A stretch of 64,000 nt of DNA from a bacterium. Lineage in GTDB: Bacteria; Armatimonadota; Zipacnadia; Zipacnadales; UBA11051. The notes beneath the pieces are model-generated. The model saw only the letters and a list, made by a program, of their open reading frames with translations, ran no database searches and was not told where the DNA came from. The DNA lies in contig JAJFUB010000090.1 in assembly GCA_021372615.1 (NCBI GenBank), positions 54,733-118,732 on the forward strand, written 5' to 3'. Positions 19,201 through 26,953 of this stretch are shown here, piece by piece; the first letter of the stretch is position 1; every line of letters starts with the position of its first letter. Made by a program: the position numbers and the translations under genes.

Positions 19201-20232
19201 AAGGCGGGCGGCTGGCCGTACTCGTGCAAGGCCGACGGCACGCCGCTGTACAAGGCGTCCACCTCGCTGGACCAGCTCATCATCGGGGCGCTGGCGTACG
19301 TCGGGCGCGTGACCAAGAACGAGCAGTTGCTGCACATTGCCAGCGAGGCGATGGCGGCGGCGACCTCGTCGTCACCGGGCGGCAGCGGCAAGGGCATGGC
19401 GCAGTTCATCTTCTTCACCAGCGGCACGCTCGCCGAGTTGCAGCAGTACTACGCCCGGACACTGCCCGACAAGGGCGTGAACGTCCTGGATGGCAGCCCC
19501 GAGAGCATGGCGAGGCTGCTCATCCGCACCGCCACCAGCGACCGCCACAGCGTCCGCGCGCCGGACCAGAAGGTCTTCTACGTCGAGAACACGCTGGACA
19601 TGGCGGAGCTGACGCTGCGGCGCACCCCGCATGGCGCGATGAACAAGCGCGCGGAGTTCGCGACCGTCCAGGTGCTGGGCCTCGGCAGGCAGGTCGTCTG
19701 GCAGAACAAGTGCAGCACCGACGAGGCCCACGAGTTCACCGTGCCGGTGACGGGGAAGGGCGCGGTGCAGTACAAGGTCATCATTGATGACGACCAGCGC
19801 GGCGTGTGGTCACTGTCAGGCGATCACGTGCAGATCGTGGCGCAGACGAGTGCCGACTTTCGCATCGGCGGGGTCGGCCGGTCGCGCTTCTACTTCATGG
19901 TGCCGCAGGGGACCAAGGAGTTCAGCCTCAGGCTCGTGGGCGTACACACGGGCCCATACGGGGCGGTGGTGCTCGACCCGGCCGAACAGGTCGCGGGGAC
20001 CTTCCAGGGCAACAACCCCGGCGCGGCCCTGATCGTCGGCGCGGCTCCCGCGGCCGGTGGCCCGCCGCCCGGCCATCCCGAACTGGGCACACTGACGATC
20101 AAGCCCCCGGCCACCCAGACGGGCAAGATCTGGAGCGTGATCCTGACCGCGGCCGGCGACATCGGCATCAGCCTGGAGGGCGTGCCGCCGTACCTGGCGC
20201 TGTCGCCAGAGGCGTGGTTTGAGGTGGAGTAG
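16297..20232 (+). CDS. Secreted exo-rhamnogalacturonan-lyase-like (PcRGLX/YetA-type) protein
   Basis: A 1,311-residue protein with signal peptide MRTVTLALLTALLATSLALA. A calcium-binding DTDGDGISDEIE motif (thrombospondin type 3/dockerin-like) follows at once. After a beta domain comes a RIFT-barrel-like stretch (AAILSFGFPLPQGALF, then FWPDDSLKWVLIDATVPL), characteristic of PcRGLX/YetA proteins. A central beta-sandwich follows, and then an alpha-alpha barrel (HTGAWTEITERSTW, HNWCDGLMDDWMLTG). The known relative degrades rhamnogalacturonan I from the end; that activity here is inferred. The C-terminus is beta-rich. AGGTGA stands six bases before the ATG. It is followed by a large inverted repeat. 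Confidence 0.75.
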   Translation: MRTVTLALLTALLATSLALAADTDGDGISDEIETQLGLLPQVKQNLVLIQSSPDQKLTDEQAKTAAPDILSLEGCHVGGQRVLLKLTFARPVDFMGCTFIIYADLDNDPKTGRVDQYHGGVDTMFIFADRNLSFTFYGGHDNGNTGARMARDGNVLYVAIDAPFKQAADGKLPVGLHLLSQREGGRGDGTPHVVAPFALSTATVPKLALGRGGISRSPSEYRYFGDKVFYEKLSDKGLREDQVKPVTPIQFGRERPQVQYLSQGRQPGKRGSVDMRRVPVELLEEANVARQAAILSFGFPLPQGALFSLDKIKLVDGNKEVPAQFTATGFWPDDSLKWVLIDATVPLAAGERKTLAVVCGSKVVRSDETSGRGRVAFGNPSSIEAFVSALPTDEKTMPTLRFSIPTDKFRPFADVQQGGLISTWIVDGNPLRATMDQAGASIVDESGKTFSMGLSKPDRVIVEQNGWRKAVIRAEGAYTAADGSTYMRYTARMTFRAGSPLVETAITTLNDWQKTEFTDVTSLSLALKPTAGVGQLTTYLEGTASRLVAGPSDSVTQWDENSVAVGDRSHDGRGAGVVTWNGGGAVIHDFWQRYPKGIRLQDGQVVFDLLPQQPSADYGKDLPYWAMFNLCEGKYRFKWGMAFTEKISLDFSGKLKPEELWAEAQVPVVPVIPATWYAETRAIGPVAVPRGKQFAQWDKFVTDSYANYMAEKARSREYGFLNYGDWFGERGRNWGNNEYDLAHGLFMQFVRTGNRDLFRWATKTAQHRADVDTIWFYPDLRNVGANPPHSIGHTGAWTEITERSTWSCRYDGMYTASNGHNWCDGLMDDWMLTGNPRAMESGLAFGEHVAWAMAPSFTALGTHERSAGWSLRAIMAVYKATYDPVYLDAAKKIVAVALKEQKLDQGGAWPHVLPKDHAGWEQGAVGNNLFLIGILLGGLQAYHEETQDPAVLKSLEAGAAWVAKCFDEKAGGWPYSCKADGTPLYKASTSLDQLIIGALAYVGRVTKNEQLLHIASEAMAAATSSSPGGSGKGMAQFIFFTSGTLAELQQYYARTLPDKGVNVLDGSPESMARLLIRTATSDRHSVRAPDQKVFYVENTLDMAELTLRRTPHGAMNKRAEFATVQVLGLGRQVVWQNKCSTDEAHEFTVPVTGKGAVQYKVIIDDDQRGVWSLSGDHVQIVAQTSADFRIGGVGRSRFYFMVPQGTKEFSLRLVGVHTGPYGAVVLDPAEQVAGTFQGNNPGAALIVGAAPAAGGPPPGHPELGTLTIKPPATQTGKIWSVILTAAGDIGISLEGVPPYLALSPEAWFEVE

Positions 20233-20238
20233 GGTCGT

Positions 20239-20314
20239 GTAGGGCGGGAGCTCGTACCCCGCCCCGCATGGCACCAAGCGAACGACAGGGCGGGGTACGA
20301 GCCCCCGCCCTACA
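20239..20314. repeat. Palindromic element, copy 1 (27-base arms)
   Basis: Arms 20239-20265 and 20288-20314 pair over 27 bases with one mismatch (core GGGCTCGTACCCCGCCC). The spacer is CGCATGGCACCAAGCGAACG-like. It lies between convergent genes. A full-length relative lies at 57970-58068. No ORF is inside it. Confidence 0.85.
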
Positions 20315-20327
20315 GCGCGTGCCTGCC

Positions 20328-21770
20328 CTATCGTCGCGCCACTGCCGGCCGGTAGCTCCACGCCTGCCACCGCAGCATCTCCCACAGCTTCTCGTGGCTC
20401 AGGCCCGCCGGGCTGCTGGTGGAGCCGAAGCGACGCTCCGTGATGGCCGGCTCGTCAACCACCTTCGGGTACAGCGGCATCGCCGGGATGCTCACCTCCA
20501 GCGGCATGTCGCCTTGCGCCTGGCTCTGGGCAATGAACTCCGCCAGCACGTGCAGGAACTCCGCGGGGCCTACGTCGGTGAAGCTGGCCTTCAGTCTCCC
20601 CGCCAGGCGCCGCTCGTCCATCATGATCGCATACTGTGCCGCGGCCCCGGCCACGATGTCCTCGCGCTTGATCGTCAGCGGCCGGTCCAGGTGCAGCGGG
20701 GGCTCCGTCGGCCCGAGCAGGCGCTGGACCGGAAGGCGGTCGGGCCAGCAGTGGTTGCGCCAGGCGTAGTCCACGGCGAAGCAGAACAGGCCCAGCATGT
20801 CGGCGCACGAGAAGCTCGTGCCGAAGGCCGTCGTGTAGTTGAAGTCCGCCAGCACCCGCTGCGCCAGCTCCCCGACCTGCTCCCACGTCAGCCACTGCAC
20901 CGGGTCCTCTTCGTCGCGCTCGCACAGTTGCGTGTAGTTCGTCAGGTTCACCCCGCCGACGCCCTTGATCCACCGCAGGAGCTTGCGCACGAACGTGTAC
21001 GCCGCCTCCTGGTCCTCGGGCGACCGGGGCTGCTGAGGCGCAAAGTGCGCCGGGCGGGGGAACGGGCCATGCACGCCCTTGCGGAAGAGCACCGCCCATT
21101 CGTCGAGCGCCCACTCGGACGTGACGAAGCAGACGGGATGGCCGGCGAAGCTGATGAAGCTCCTCGTCTGGGCCATCGCCTCGAACTGCTCCTGCACGGC
21201 GCGCAGGTCGGCCTCGGGGTCGGCGGGGGGCTTGAGGCGGTCGAAGTGCAGGTAGTCCACACGCTGCTGGCACGTGCCCTGGTTCGAGATCACGCAGTTG
21301 CTGCGCGGCCACGACAGCCAGTTCATGATCCAGCCGCGGGGCCCGCCCGCCCAACAGCGCACCCCGGCGAGCTTGAGTGCGTACTGCAGCGGGGCGGACT
21401 GCTGCGCCTGGTGGCAGCACCACGCGACGGGGAACTGGCCGGTCATCTCCGCCAGGTCGTGCAGGCCGGGCAGCTCGACGCTGAGGGCGTACTTGACCGC
21501 CTTGTCCCACGGCATCTCCTGCCCGTACACGAGTGCGGGGATGGGGAAGTCGGCCCAGTAGTTGCCATGGGTGCAGACCTCATGCTGACTGAGGGCTGCC
21601 AGCACATCCCGTCGCCCGCGCTGGCGCATGGTGCGCGCCTTCTCGCCCGCGATGAACATCGAGCAGGGGACTTCCTCCTCGGTGAAGATCTGCGACAGGC
21701 GCAGGGCAGCATCATCCGAAGCGGGATTGACGACATCCTCGACATCAAAGGCGAAGACGACGTCTATCAT
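20328..21770 (-). CDS. NodB-like polysaccharide deacetylase-family protein
   Basis: Start ATG 21770 with AGGAGG five bases upstream. The 480-residue product begins MIDVVFAFDVED, matching the Asp-Asp motif of NodB-fold deacetylases, and EVCTHGNYW provides a metal-ligand-like His. FTEEEVPCSMFIAGEKA is the usual second strand-helix. There is no signal peptide, so it appears cytoplasmic, unlike its neighbours. The region after about residue 250 is not recognised. Deacetylation of imported oligosaccharides is a reasonable guess. The second metal ligand could not be placed with certainty, so catalysis is unproven. Confidence 0.65.
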   Translation of the reverse strand: MIDVVFAFDVEDVVNPASDDAALRLSQIFTEEEVPCSMFIAGEKARTMRQRGRRDVLAALSQHEVCTHGNYWADFPIPALVYGQEMPWDKAVKYALSVELPGLHDLAEMTGQFPVAWCCHQAQQSAPLQYALKLAGVRCWAGGPRGWIMNWLSWPRSNCVISNQGTCQQRVDYLHFDRLKPPADPEADLRAVQEQFEAMAQTRSFISFAGHPVCFVTSEWALDEWAVLFRKGVHGPFPRPAHFAPQQPRSPEDQEAAYTFVRKLLRWIKGVGGVNLTNYTQLCERDEEDPVQWLTWEQVGELAQRVLADFNYTTAFGTSFSCADMLGLFCFAVDYAWRNHCWPDRLPVQRLLGPTEPPLHLDRPLTIKREDIVAGAAAQYAIMMDERRLAGRLKASFTDVGPAEFLHVLAEFIAQSQAQGDMPLEVSIPAMPLYPKVVDEPAITERRFGSTSSPAGLSHEKLWEMLRWQAWSYRPAVARR

Positions 21771-21787
21771 GGCAGCCTCCTGCAGAG

Positions 21788-21845
21788 GCGGCGGACCCCG
21801 CCGCTGGCCGTGGGGCCCGCCGCACACGACGCGGCACCCACGGCC
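21788..21845. repeat. Two adjacent hairpins in the 21771-21851 spacer
   Basis: GCGGCGG/CCGCCGC (21788-21804) with a 3-base loop is followed by GGCCGTGGG/CCCACGGCC (21806-21814 with 21837-21845). They fill the gap between two same-strand genes and lack a T-tract. Confidence 0.5.
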
Positions 21846-21851
21846 TTGTGT

Positions 21852-24800
21852 CTACGGTAGCTTGAACATCGCCGCGGCCGTCTTGTGGCTGATGGTATCG
21901 CGGGCGACGATCTTCCACTGCCCGGGCGGGTCATTGAGGGCGAACTGTATCTGGCAGGTCGCCGTCCCGTCCTCCTTGGGCTGGCTGGAGCCCTTGGTCC
22001 ACACGTTGCGCCCGTACTCGCGTCGCTCCTGGCCGTCCGGCCCGAAGACCTGTACCTGGATCACTTGCGCCCCTGCCGAGCCCGTCTGGACAAGCTGCAT
22101 GGCGCAGTCCACCGTCGGCCCGACTTGACCGCCTGGGGCGGGACGTCCCGGACCGCCCGCTGTCACGCGGGCGCTGGCCGTGAGACCCTTCACCTCGTAC
22201 GGCAGCCGGGCGAAGAGCTTGGCCCGCGCCGGCGTGAACTGTGTCTGCCACTCCGACACGTAGCCCAGGTACTGCCCGGTCCGCATATCATAGGTGTGTT
22301 GCTTCCGGTCCATCGTGACGGTCGCCGTTACGGGCTGCTCCGCGGCGCTGTTGCGGTACTTGAGGAACGCCACATACTCGGTGGCGAGGCCGTGGAAGAC
22401 CACGGTCTCGACATGACGCAGCGGGTCGCCATTCGCCACGACGAAGGCCGGCGGCTTGACGCCCTTGGTGGCCAGCAGGTCGCACAGCACCTGCCAGTGG
22501 GGCAGCGCTTCCGGGGACAGGCGCAGGCTGTAGGGCGCTGCGAAGCCGTAGTTGAGCAGCACCGCGCGGCCCTTCCCGGTGGTCTTCGTGATGACAAGGG
22601 GCGTCTCTCCGGCCTGGCCGAACGCCCTGCCGTCGGCCACCTGCACCGCCTCATCCACGTCCAGGCGGGTCAACTCCAGACGCTTGCCGTTGCTCTCGAC
22701 GGACCCGGTCTGGTTCTTGAGCACGCCCTTGCCGGCGATGCGCTTGACGCCGAAGAGGTCATCGAGCATCCCGGGGCTCTGGGGCTTGCCGTGCTGGTCG
22801 CACACGCCCGGGCGGACGTCGGCGATGAGCAAGCCGCCTTCCGTCACGTACGTGCGCAGGGCCGCCGCTTCGCGGGGCGAGAGGGCCTGCGAGTAGGGCA
22901 GGATGAAGACCGGGAAGCGCTTGGGGTCAATCCCCCGCTGCTCGATCTGCTCGTAGGCATAGCACGTGTACTGCAGCCCCATGTCCTCGAGGGCGCCGAA
23001 GGTCTGCAGCCAGATCCCGTCCAGCCGCCCCCACGATGGGTCCCAGGTCGAGGCGTGCAGGGACGCCTGCGAGTAGTGGACGCCGATGCCGCTGTCCTCG
23101 CGCTTGGCCGCCATGAGCGCCTGGCCCTCGCCGGCGCGCAGTTCCTTCATCTCCTCGCTGGCCCAGCGGAACGCGGGGTACACGGTGCCGCTGGGGGTGA
23201 TGGCATCCATCGGGCAGACCGACCGGCTGCCATGCTGCACCGCATACCACCACATGCTGTTGAAGCCGTTGAGGATGCCCTTCCACGGCCACATGCGCTC
23301 CTCGTCCTCGGTGCGGTGCTCGAAGTAGCCGCCATACCACAGGCCCAGGAGCGTGTTAGGCTTGGCGAAGGAACGCAGGAACTCCCACTGGGTCGGCTGG
23401 TGGAAGTAGACGTTGCACATGGTGAAGGCCCGCATGAGCTGCCACCAATCGTTGCCCGAGCAACTGTCAGTGGAGAAGGGCCCGTCGAAGCCAACCTCGG
23501 CCTGTGGGTCGCCCTGGCGGATGGCCTGCCTGGCCCGCTCCATCATGCGCGCGTAGACGAACTCCATGTGCCGCCGATGGTCCACCCACCGCGCCGGCTG
23601 GTTGAGCTTACGGGCGTCCGCCAGCGTGATCGGCTCGGCCTCGTCCATGCTCTGATAGCTCGTCCCCCACGAGGCATTCAGGGCCGCCACGTTGGGGTAC
23701 TGCGTCTTGAGCCACTCGCGTAGATCGGCCGTGCACGAGGGCGAGAAGCAGACGTCCACCGCGTCGCGCGCCAGGAAGCACTCATCGCCCAGCGTATAGG
23801 CGCGCGGACCGTACGGGGCCAGCTCCGCGCCGGTCTTGGTGAGGCTCTCCAGGTGGCCCGTGAGGAACTTGGGGTCGGTCAGGCACGGCTTGCGCACCAG
23901 TTCCTTGCCGTCGTACGAGTAGCGGGTCGCGTAGGGGATGTTGTCCACGTTGTGCCGCTGTAGCCAGGTCTGCCCCGGCGTCTTCGTCGGCCCGTTGGTG
24001 TGCATGTCCACGCCGCAGGCGTCGAGTTGACGCATCTGAAGGGCGCGCATGAAGGAGTTGTAGTTGCTGGCGGCGCTCCACACGGCATGGGCGTAGTTGC
24101 CCCGACTGCGCTGCAGGGGCACATACAGGTCGGCATCCGCCCGGGCGATGGCGGCCTCCGCGATCGGCTGCTTGCCGGTGGCGGCGGGTGCGAGGTAGGC
24201 CGTGACGCGGGCATACTCCGAGACGGGGGCCACCAGGGAGAAGGGCAGTTGCAGCGCGTCGCGGCCCACGGGGACGGCTGCTACCTGGCGCACGATCTCG
24301 CGGCCGTAGGTATCCACCGCCGAGAGCACGACTTTCGTATTCGCCGGCGCCGGCGCGGAGAGCTTGACCTCCGCCGTCACGACCTCCCCGTCCTTCGCGG
24401 CAGGCTTGTCGAGCGTCAGGGAGGCGATGTTGAGCGCCGACGTGACCTCGAAGGCCGTCGAGGCCCAGTTGGCCGTGGCACTGCCCAGGCGGACGATGAC
24501 ATCGGCGAAGTACTTCCCGGCCGGCAGCAGCGGCAGGGCCGCCTGCGCCGCTCCGCCCTTCACCGGCCGTGTCGCGGTCAGGAAGACATGGTTGTCCAGG
24601 TTGCGGACGGTGAACGTGGCTTGCAGGTCGCCGGGGGCCCCCTGCACACTCAGCTTCAGCGGTGTCTTCGGCAGCGCCTCACGCTCGACGGAGGTCGCCC
24701 CGGGCCCGAACGCCGTGAGGGTGACCTTCGGCTCCTTCCTGGCTGCCCACTGGATCGCGCGGATAGCCAGCGACTGGTAGTAGTCGTAGTGCAGTTCCCG

Positions 24801-25577
24801 CCACGAGGTCTGGTCGGAGTCGGGTAGCACGGGGGTGATGAACTCGTAGATGGGACGGCCGGGGTAGTTGAGGAGGGCCAGTCGCCCCTCGCGGAACTGG
24901 CGGAGTTCGAGGATCTCCTCGGGCTTCATCTGGTCGAGGACGGGGAGCGCCGCGAGGGGGACGCCGCCGAGGACCGCCTGGGCCGGCGAGACGCCGGCAC
25001 TGGGCGGTGTTGTCGTCGCGGTAGAGGGCGTTGTTGTGGCGGCGGCACTGGGCGGTGTGGTGGTGCCTACGAGCGGCTTGGCGAACAGCCGGTCCACGAG
25101 CTTGTTGCGCCCGAACTTGTGGTAGCCCACCACGAGCCCGGTGCCGTTGCGGACCTTCTCCATGAGCGTGTACAGATGCTCGCGGGGGAGCTTGTCCCAG
25201 GTCATCATCCCGGCCACGATGACGTCGTAGTCGCCCTGGAGCTTGCGGCCGAGGTCGGCCGCCGTCTCCTCATACGAGGCGCCGTCGGCAGGGGCGTACG
25301 GGCCGCTGCCGGACGTCCAGCCGAGGTCGTCCTGCGACAGGCACTCGACCACCTGGTAGTCCAGGTCCATGCGCTCGGCCAACTCGATGACCTCGCGCAC
25401 GGAGTAGCGGGGCACGATGAACAGGGCGCGCACCTTGCCGCCGGCGTAGGGCTTGGCCCACGCGATGTGCGGGGAGACGTACTCCTCGGTGATCTGGAAG
25501 AAGTCCGGCTCCATGCGATACGCAAAGAGCGGCGTGACCAGCAGCAGGGCGAGTGCGACGGCGAGCAAGCGGTTCAT
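21852..25577 (-). CDS. Secreted GH42-like (beta-galactosidase-family) multidomain protein
   Basis: A 1,241-residue protein with signal peptide MNRLLAVALALLLVTPLFA. Residues about 45-165 resemble a glutamine-amidotransferase-like fold. A low-complexity TTTPPSAAATTTPS linker lies at about 170-195. Beta-sandwich domains follow. The GH42-like barrel includes YTLGDECFL (candidate acid/base Glu) and LREWLKTQYPNVAALNASWG, a hallmark of GH42 barrels. A second amidotransferase-like trimerisation domain (FILPYSQALSPREAAALRTY) comes next, then C-terminal beta domains. GH42 enzymes release beta-galactosyl or related residues; the substrate here is inferred only. GAGGAG precedes the ATG. Confidence 0.75.
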   Translation of the reverse strand: MNRLLAVALALLLVTPLFAYRMEPDFFQITEEYVSPHIAWAKPYAGGKVRALFIVPRYSVREVIELAERMDLDYQVVECLSQDDLGWTSGSGPYAPADGASYEETAADLGRKLQGDYDVIVAGMMTWDKLPREHLYTLMEKVRNGTGLVVGYHKFGRNKLVDRLFAKPLVGTTTPPSAAATTTPSTATTTPPSAGVSPAQAVLGGVPLAALPVLDQMKPEEILELRQFREGRLALLNYPGRPIYEFITPVLPDSDQTSWRELHYDYYQSLAIRAIQWAARKEPKVTLTAFGPGATSVEREALPKTPLKLSVQGAPGDLQATFTVRNLDNHVFLTATRPVKGGAAQAALPLLPAGKYFADVIVRLGSATANWASTAFEVTSALNIASLTLDKPAAKDGEVVTAEVKLSAPAPANTKVVLSAVDTYGREIVRQVAAVPVGRDALQLPFSLVAPVSEYARVTAYLAPAATGKQPIAEAAIARADADLYVPLQRSRGNYAHAVWSAASNYNSFMRALQMRQLDACGVDMHTNGPTKTPGQTWLQRHNVDNIPYATRYSYDGKELVRKPCLTDPKFLTGHLESLTKTGAELAPYGPRAYTLGDECFLARDAVDVCFSPSCTADLREWLKTQYPNVAALNASWGTSYQSMDEAEPITLADARKLNQPARWVDHRRHMEFVYARMMERARQAIRQGDPQAEVGFDGPFSTDSCSGNDWWQLMRAFTMCNVYFHQPTQWEFLRSFAKPNTLLGLWYGGYFEHRTEDEERMWPWKGILNGFNSMWWYAVQHGSRSVCPMDAITPSGTVYPAFRWASEEMKELRAGEGQALMAAKREDSGIGVHYSQASLHASTWDPSWGRLDGIWLQTFGALEDMGLQYTCYAYEQIEQRGIDPKRFPVFILPYSQALSPREAAALRTYVTEGGLLIADVRPGVCDQHGKPQSPGMLDDLFGVKRIAGKGVLKNQTGSVESNGKRLELTRLDVDEAVQVADGRAFGQAGETPLVITKTTGKGRAVLLNYGFAAPYSLRLSPEALPHWQVLCDLLATKGVKPPAFVVANGDPLRHVETVVFHGLATEYVAFLKYRNSAAEQPVTATVTMDRKQHTYDMRTGQYLGYVSEWQTQFTPARAKLFARLPYEVKGLTASARVTAGGPGRPAPGGQVGPTVDCAMQLVQTGSAGAQVIQVQVFGPDGQERREYGRNVWTKGSSQPKEDGTATCQIQFALNDPPGQWKIVARDTISHKTAAAMFKLP

Positions 25578-25596
25578 CGGTCGGCTCCTCGTGGAC

Positions 25597-25661
25597 CGCG
25601 GGCTTTCCAGCCCGCGTTGGCGTGTACCGAACGGCTGAAGGCGCGGGCTGGAAAGCCCGCG
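25597..25661. repeat. Perfect 20-base inverted repeat with 25-base spacer
   Basis: CGCGGGCTTTCCAGCCCGCG at 25597-25616 has its exact reverse complement at 25642-25661. Each arm is also a hairpin by itself. The spacer contains CGAACGGCTG, also found in the spacer of the element at 57970. It lies between two same-strand genes. Confidence 0.85.
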
Positions 25662-25668
25662 CTCCTCG

Positions 25669-26823
25669 TCAGTCCGTCAACAGCGCATCGAACTTCAGGT
25701 CCCACAGGGCCTCGCGGTACTTGGCGATGGCCTCGGCCGCCCGTTGCTCGGCGACGAAGTCCCCGCCCCTGTAGGCCTCTGCGGCCGTCGCGATCGCCTC
25801 GAACATGGGCACCAGCGCCTGCTTCCACTTGGCCGGGTCGCTGGAGTGGGCGATCAGGTCGTCCAGCTTGGCCCGCTCCCCGCGGACGTTGAAGCCCGAG
25901 ACGCCCGTGTCATTGAAGTCGAGCTTGCGCAAGCGGTCGGCCACTTGCGGGGCGATCGCGCGCAGGTGCTGCAGGGACGGGGCGTTGGCCTGGCGGTAGA
26001 AGTCCCAGAACGCCAGCCGCACCGAGCGCAGGCCGGGCTTGTACGTGAGGCCCGTGCTCACGGGGTAGCTCCCCACGGTCACGCGGGCGCTCTGGGCCTG
26101 CTCGGGGAGCATCAGCACCGCGCACGGACCGGCACTATCGGCGTTCGTGGCGAAGTCAAAGACCGTGTCCTGATAGAAGAGCCACCAGTCCTGTGCAGGC
26201 TGCAGCGTGGCGTCCTTGCCCTGCTCGATCGTGCCCGAGGGGCCGATGACCTGGCGCCAGCCGTCGCGCTTGTTCCAACTGGTGAAGTAGCTGGGGAAGC
26301 AGCGCAACTGGAGGCTGAGCGAGGTCAGGGGGGCGTTGGCGGCAACCTCGCAGGCGAGGTAGTCGGTGTCGGGCTCCAGCAGGAAGCGCAGGCGCACAGG
26401 CGTAGGCTGGGCGGGGAAGAGCACCTCGATCAGGCCGCGCTCGCCGCGCTCAACCACCCGCAGCGGCAGCGGGCGCGTGTTGCCCAGGGACTTGCCGTTG
26501 GCCACGACATCCATGAACCCGCCGCCATACCAGTTGGTGCTGCCGGGCACGGGCATGCCCAGGTAGCCCTCGGCGGTCGCCTTCGCGCCGCCTTGCTGGT
26601 CCCAGTAGCCGTTGTAGCTGATGCCGTAGCGGACGGCGCCGTTGCTCAGGATCAGGCTGTGGCCCACCTGATCGCTCCCGGCGGCGGGCCCCTCGGTCAC
26701 CGGCCTGATTTGCTGCCCGCCGTCAGCGACCTGCACGCCGGTAGGCGCCGCGGCGGCCGCCCCCGCCAACGCGCACATCCCCATGAGTACGAGCCACAGG
26801 CCCGTGGCGAGTATCCGCTTCAT
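25669..26823 (-). CDS. Secreted protein of unknown function
   Basis: Start ATG 26823 with GGGAGG five bases upstream; the longer frame to 27171 runs into the divergent gene and is not used. The 384-residue product has signal peptide MKRILATGLWLVLMGMCALAGA and a beta-rich body (HSLILSNGAVRYGISYNGYW, LRFLLEPDTDYLACEV) that resembles a mutarotase-like or carbohydrate-binding sandwich. A helical C-terminal 110 residues follow. I do not recognise the family. It is divergent from the DUF4838 gene at 26954, with a 130-base shared upstream region, so it may be coregulated with polysaccharide degradation. Confidence 0.7.
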   Translation of the reverse strand: MKRILATGLWLVLMGMCALAGAAAAAPTGVQVADGGQQIRPVTEGPAAGSDQVGHSLILSNGAVRYGISYNGYWDQQGGAKATAEGYLGMPVPGSTNWYGGGFMDVVANGKSLGNTRPLPLRVVERGERGLIEVLFPAQPTPVRLRFLLEPDTDYLACEVAANAPLTSLSLQLRCFPSYFTSWNKRDGWRQVIGPSGTIEQGKDATLQPAQDWWLFYQDTVFDFATNADSAGPCAVLMLPEQAQSARVTVGSYPVSTGLTYKPGLRSVRLAFWDFYRQANAPSLQHLRAIAPQVADRLRKLDFNDTGVSGFNVRGERAKLDDLIAHSSDPAKWKQALVPMFEAIATAAEAYRGGDFVAEQRAAEAIAKYREALWDLKFDALLTD

Positions 26824-26953
26824 GTGCGCCTCCCTTGCCGTGCACCCGGCCGACAGGGGACTGCTTCGGCGGGGGCGTTCCCATTTCCTCCGCCGGCAAG
26901 GAACCACGGCCCCCGGCGCCGAAACCTCCCGCACCTCACGGAGGAAGACTGCC

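Noticed and set aside
20268..21860. 530-residue plus-strand ORF opposite the deacetylase gene
   Set aside because: Rich in Arg, His and Gln with no domain; starts inside the palindromic element.
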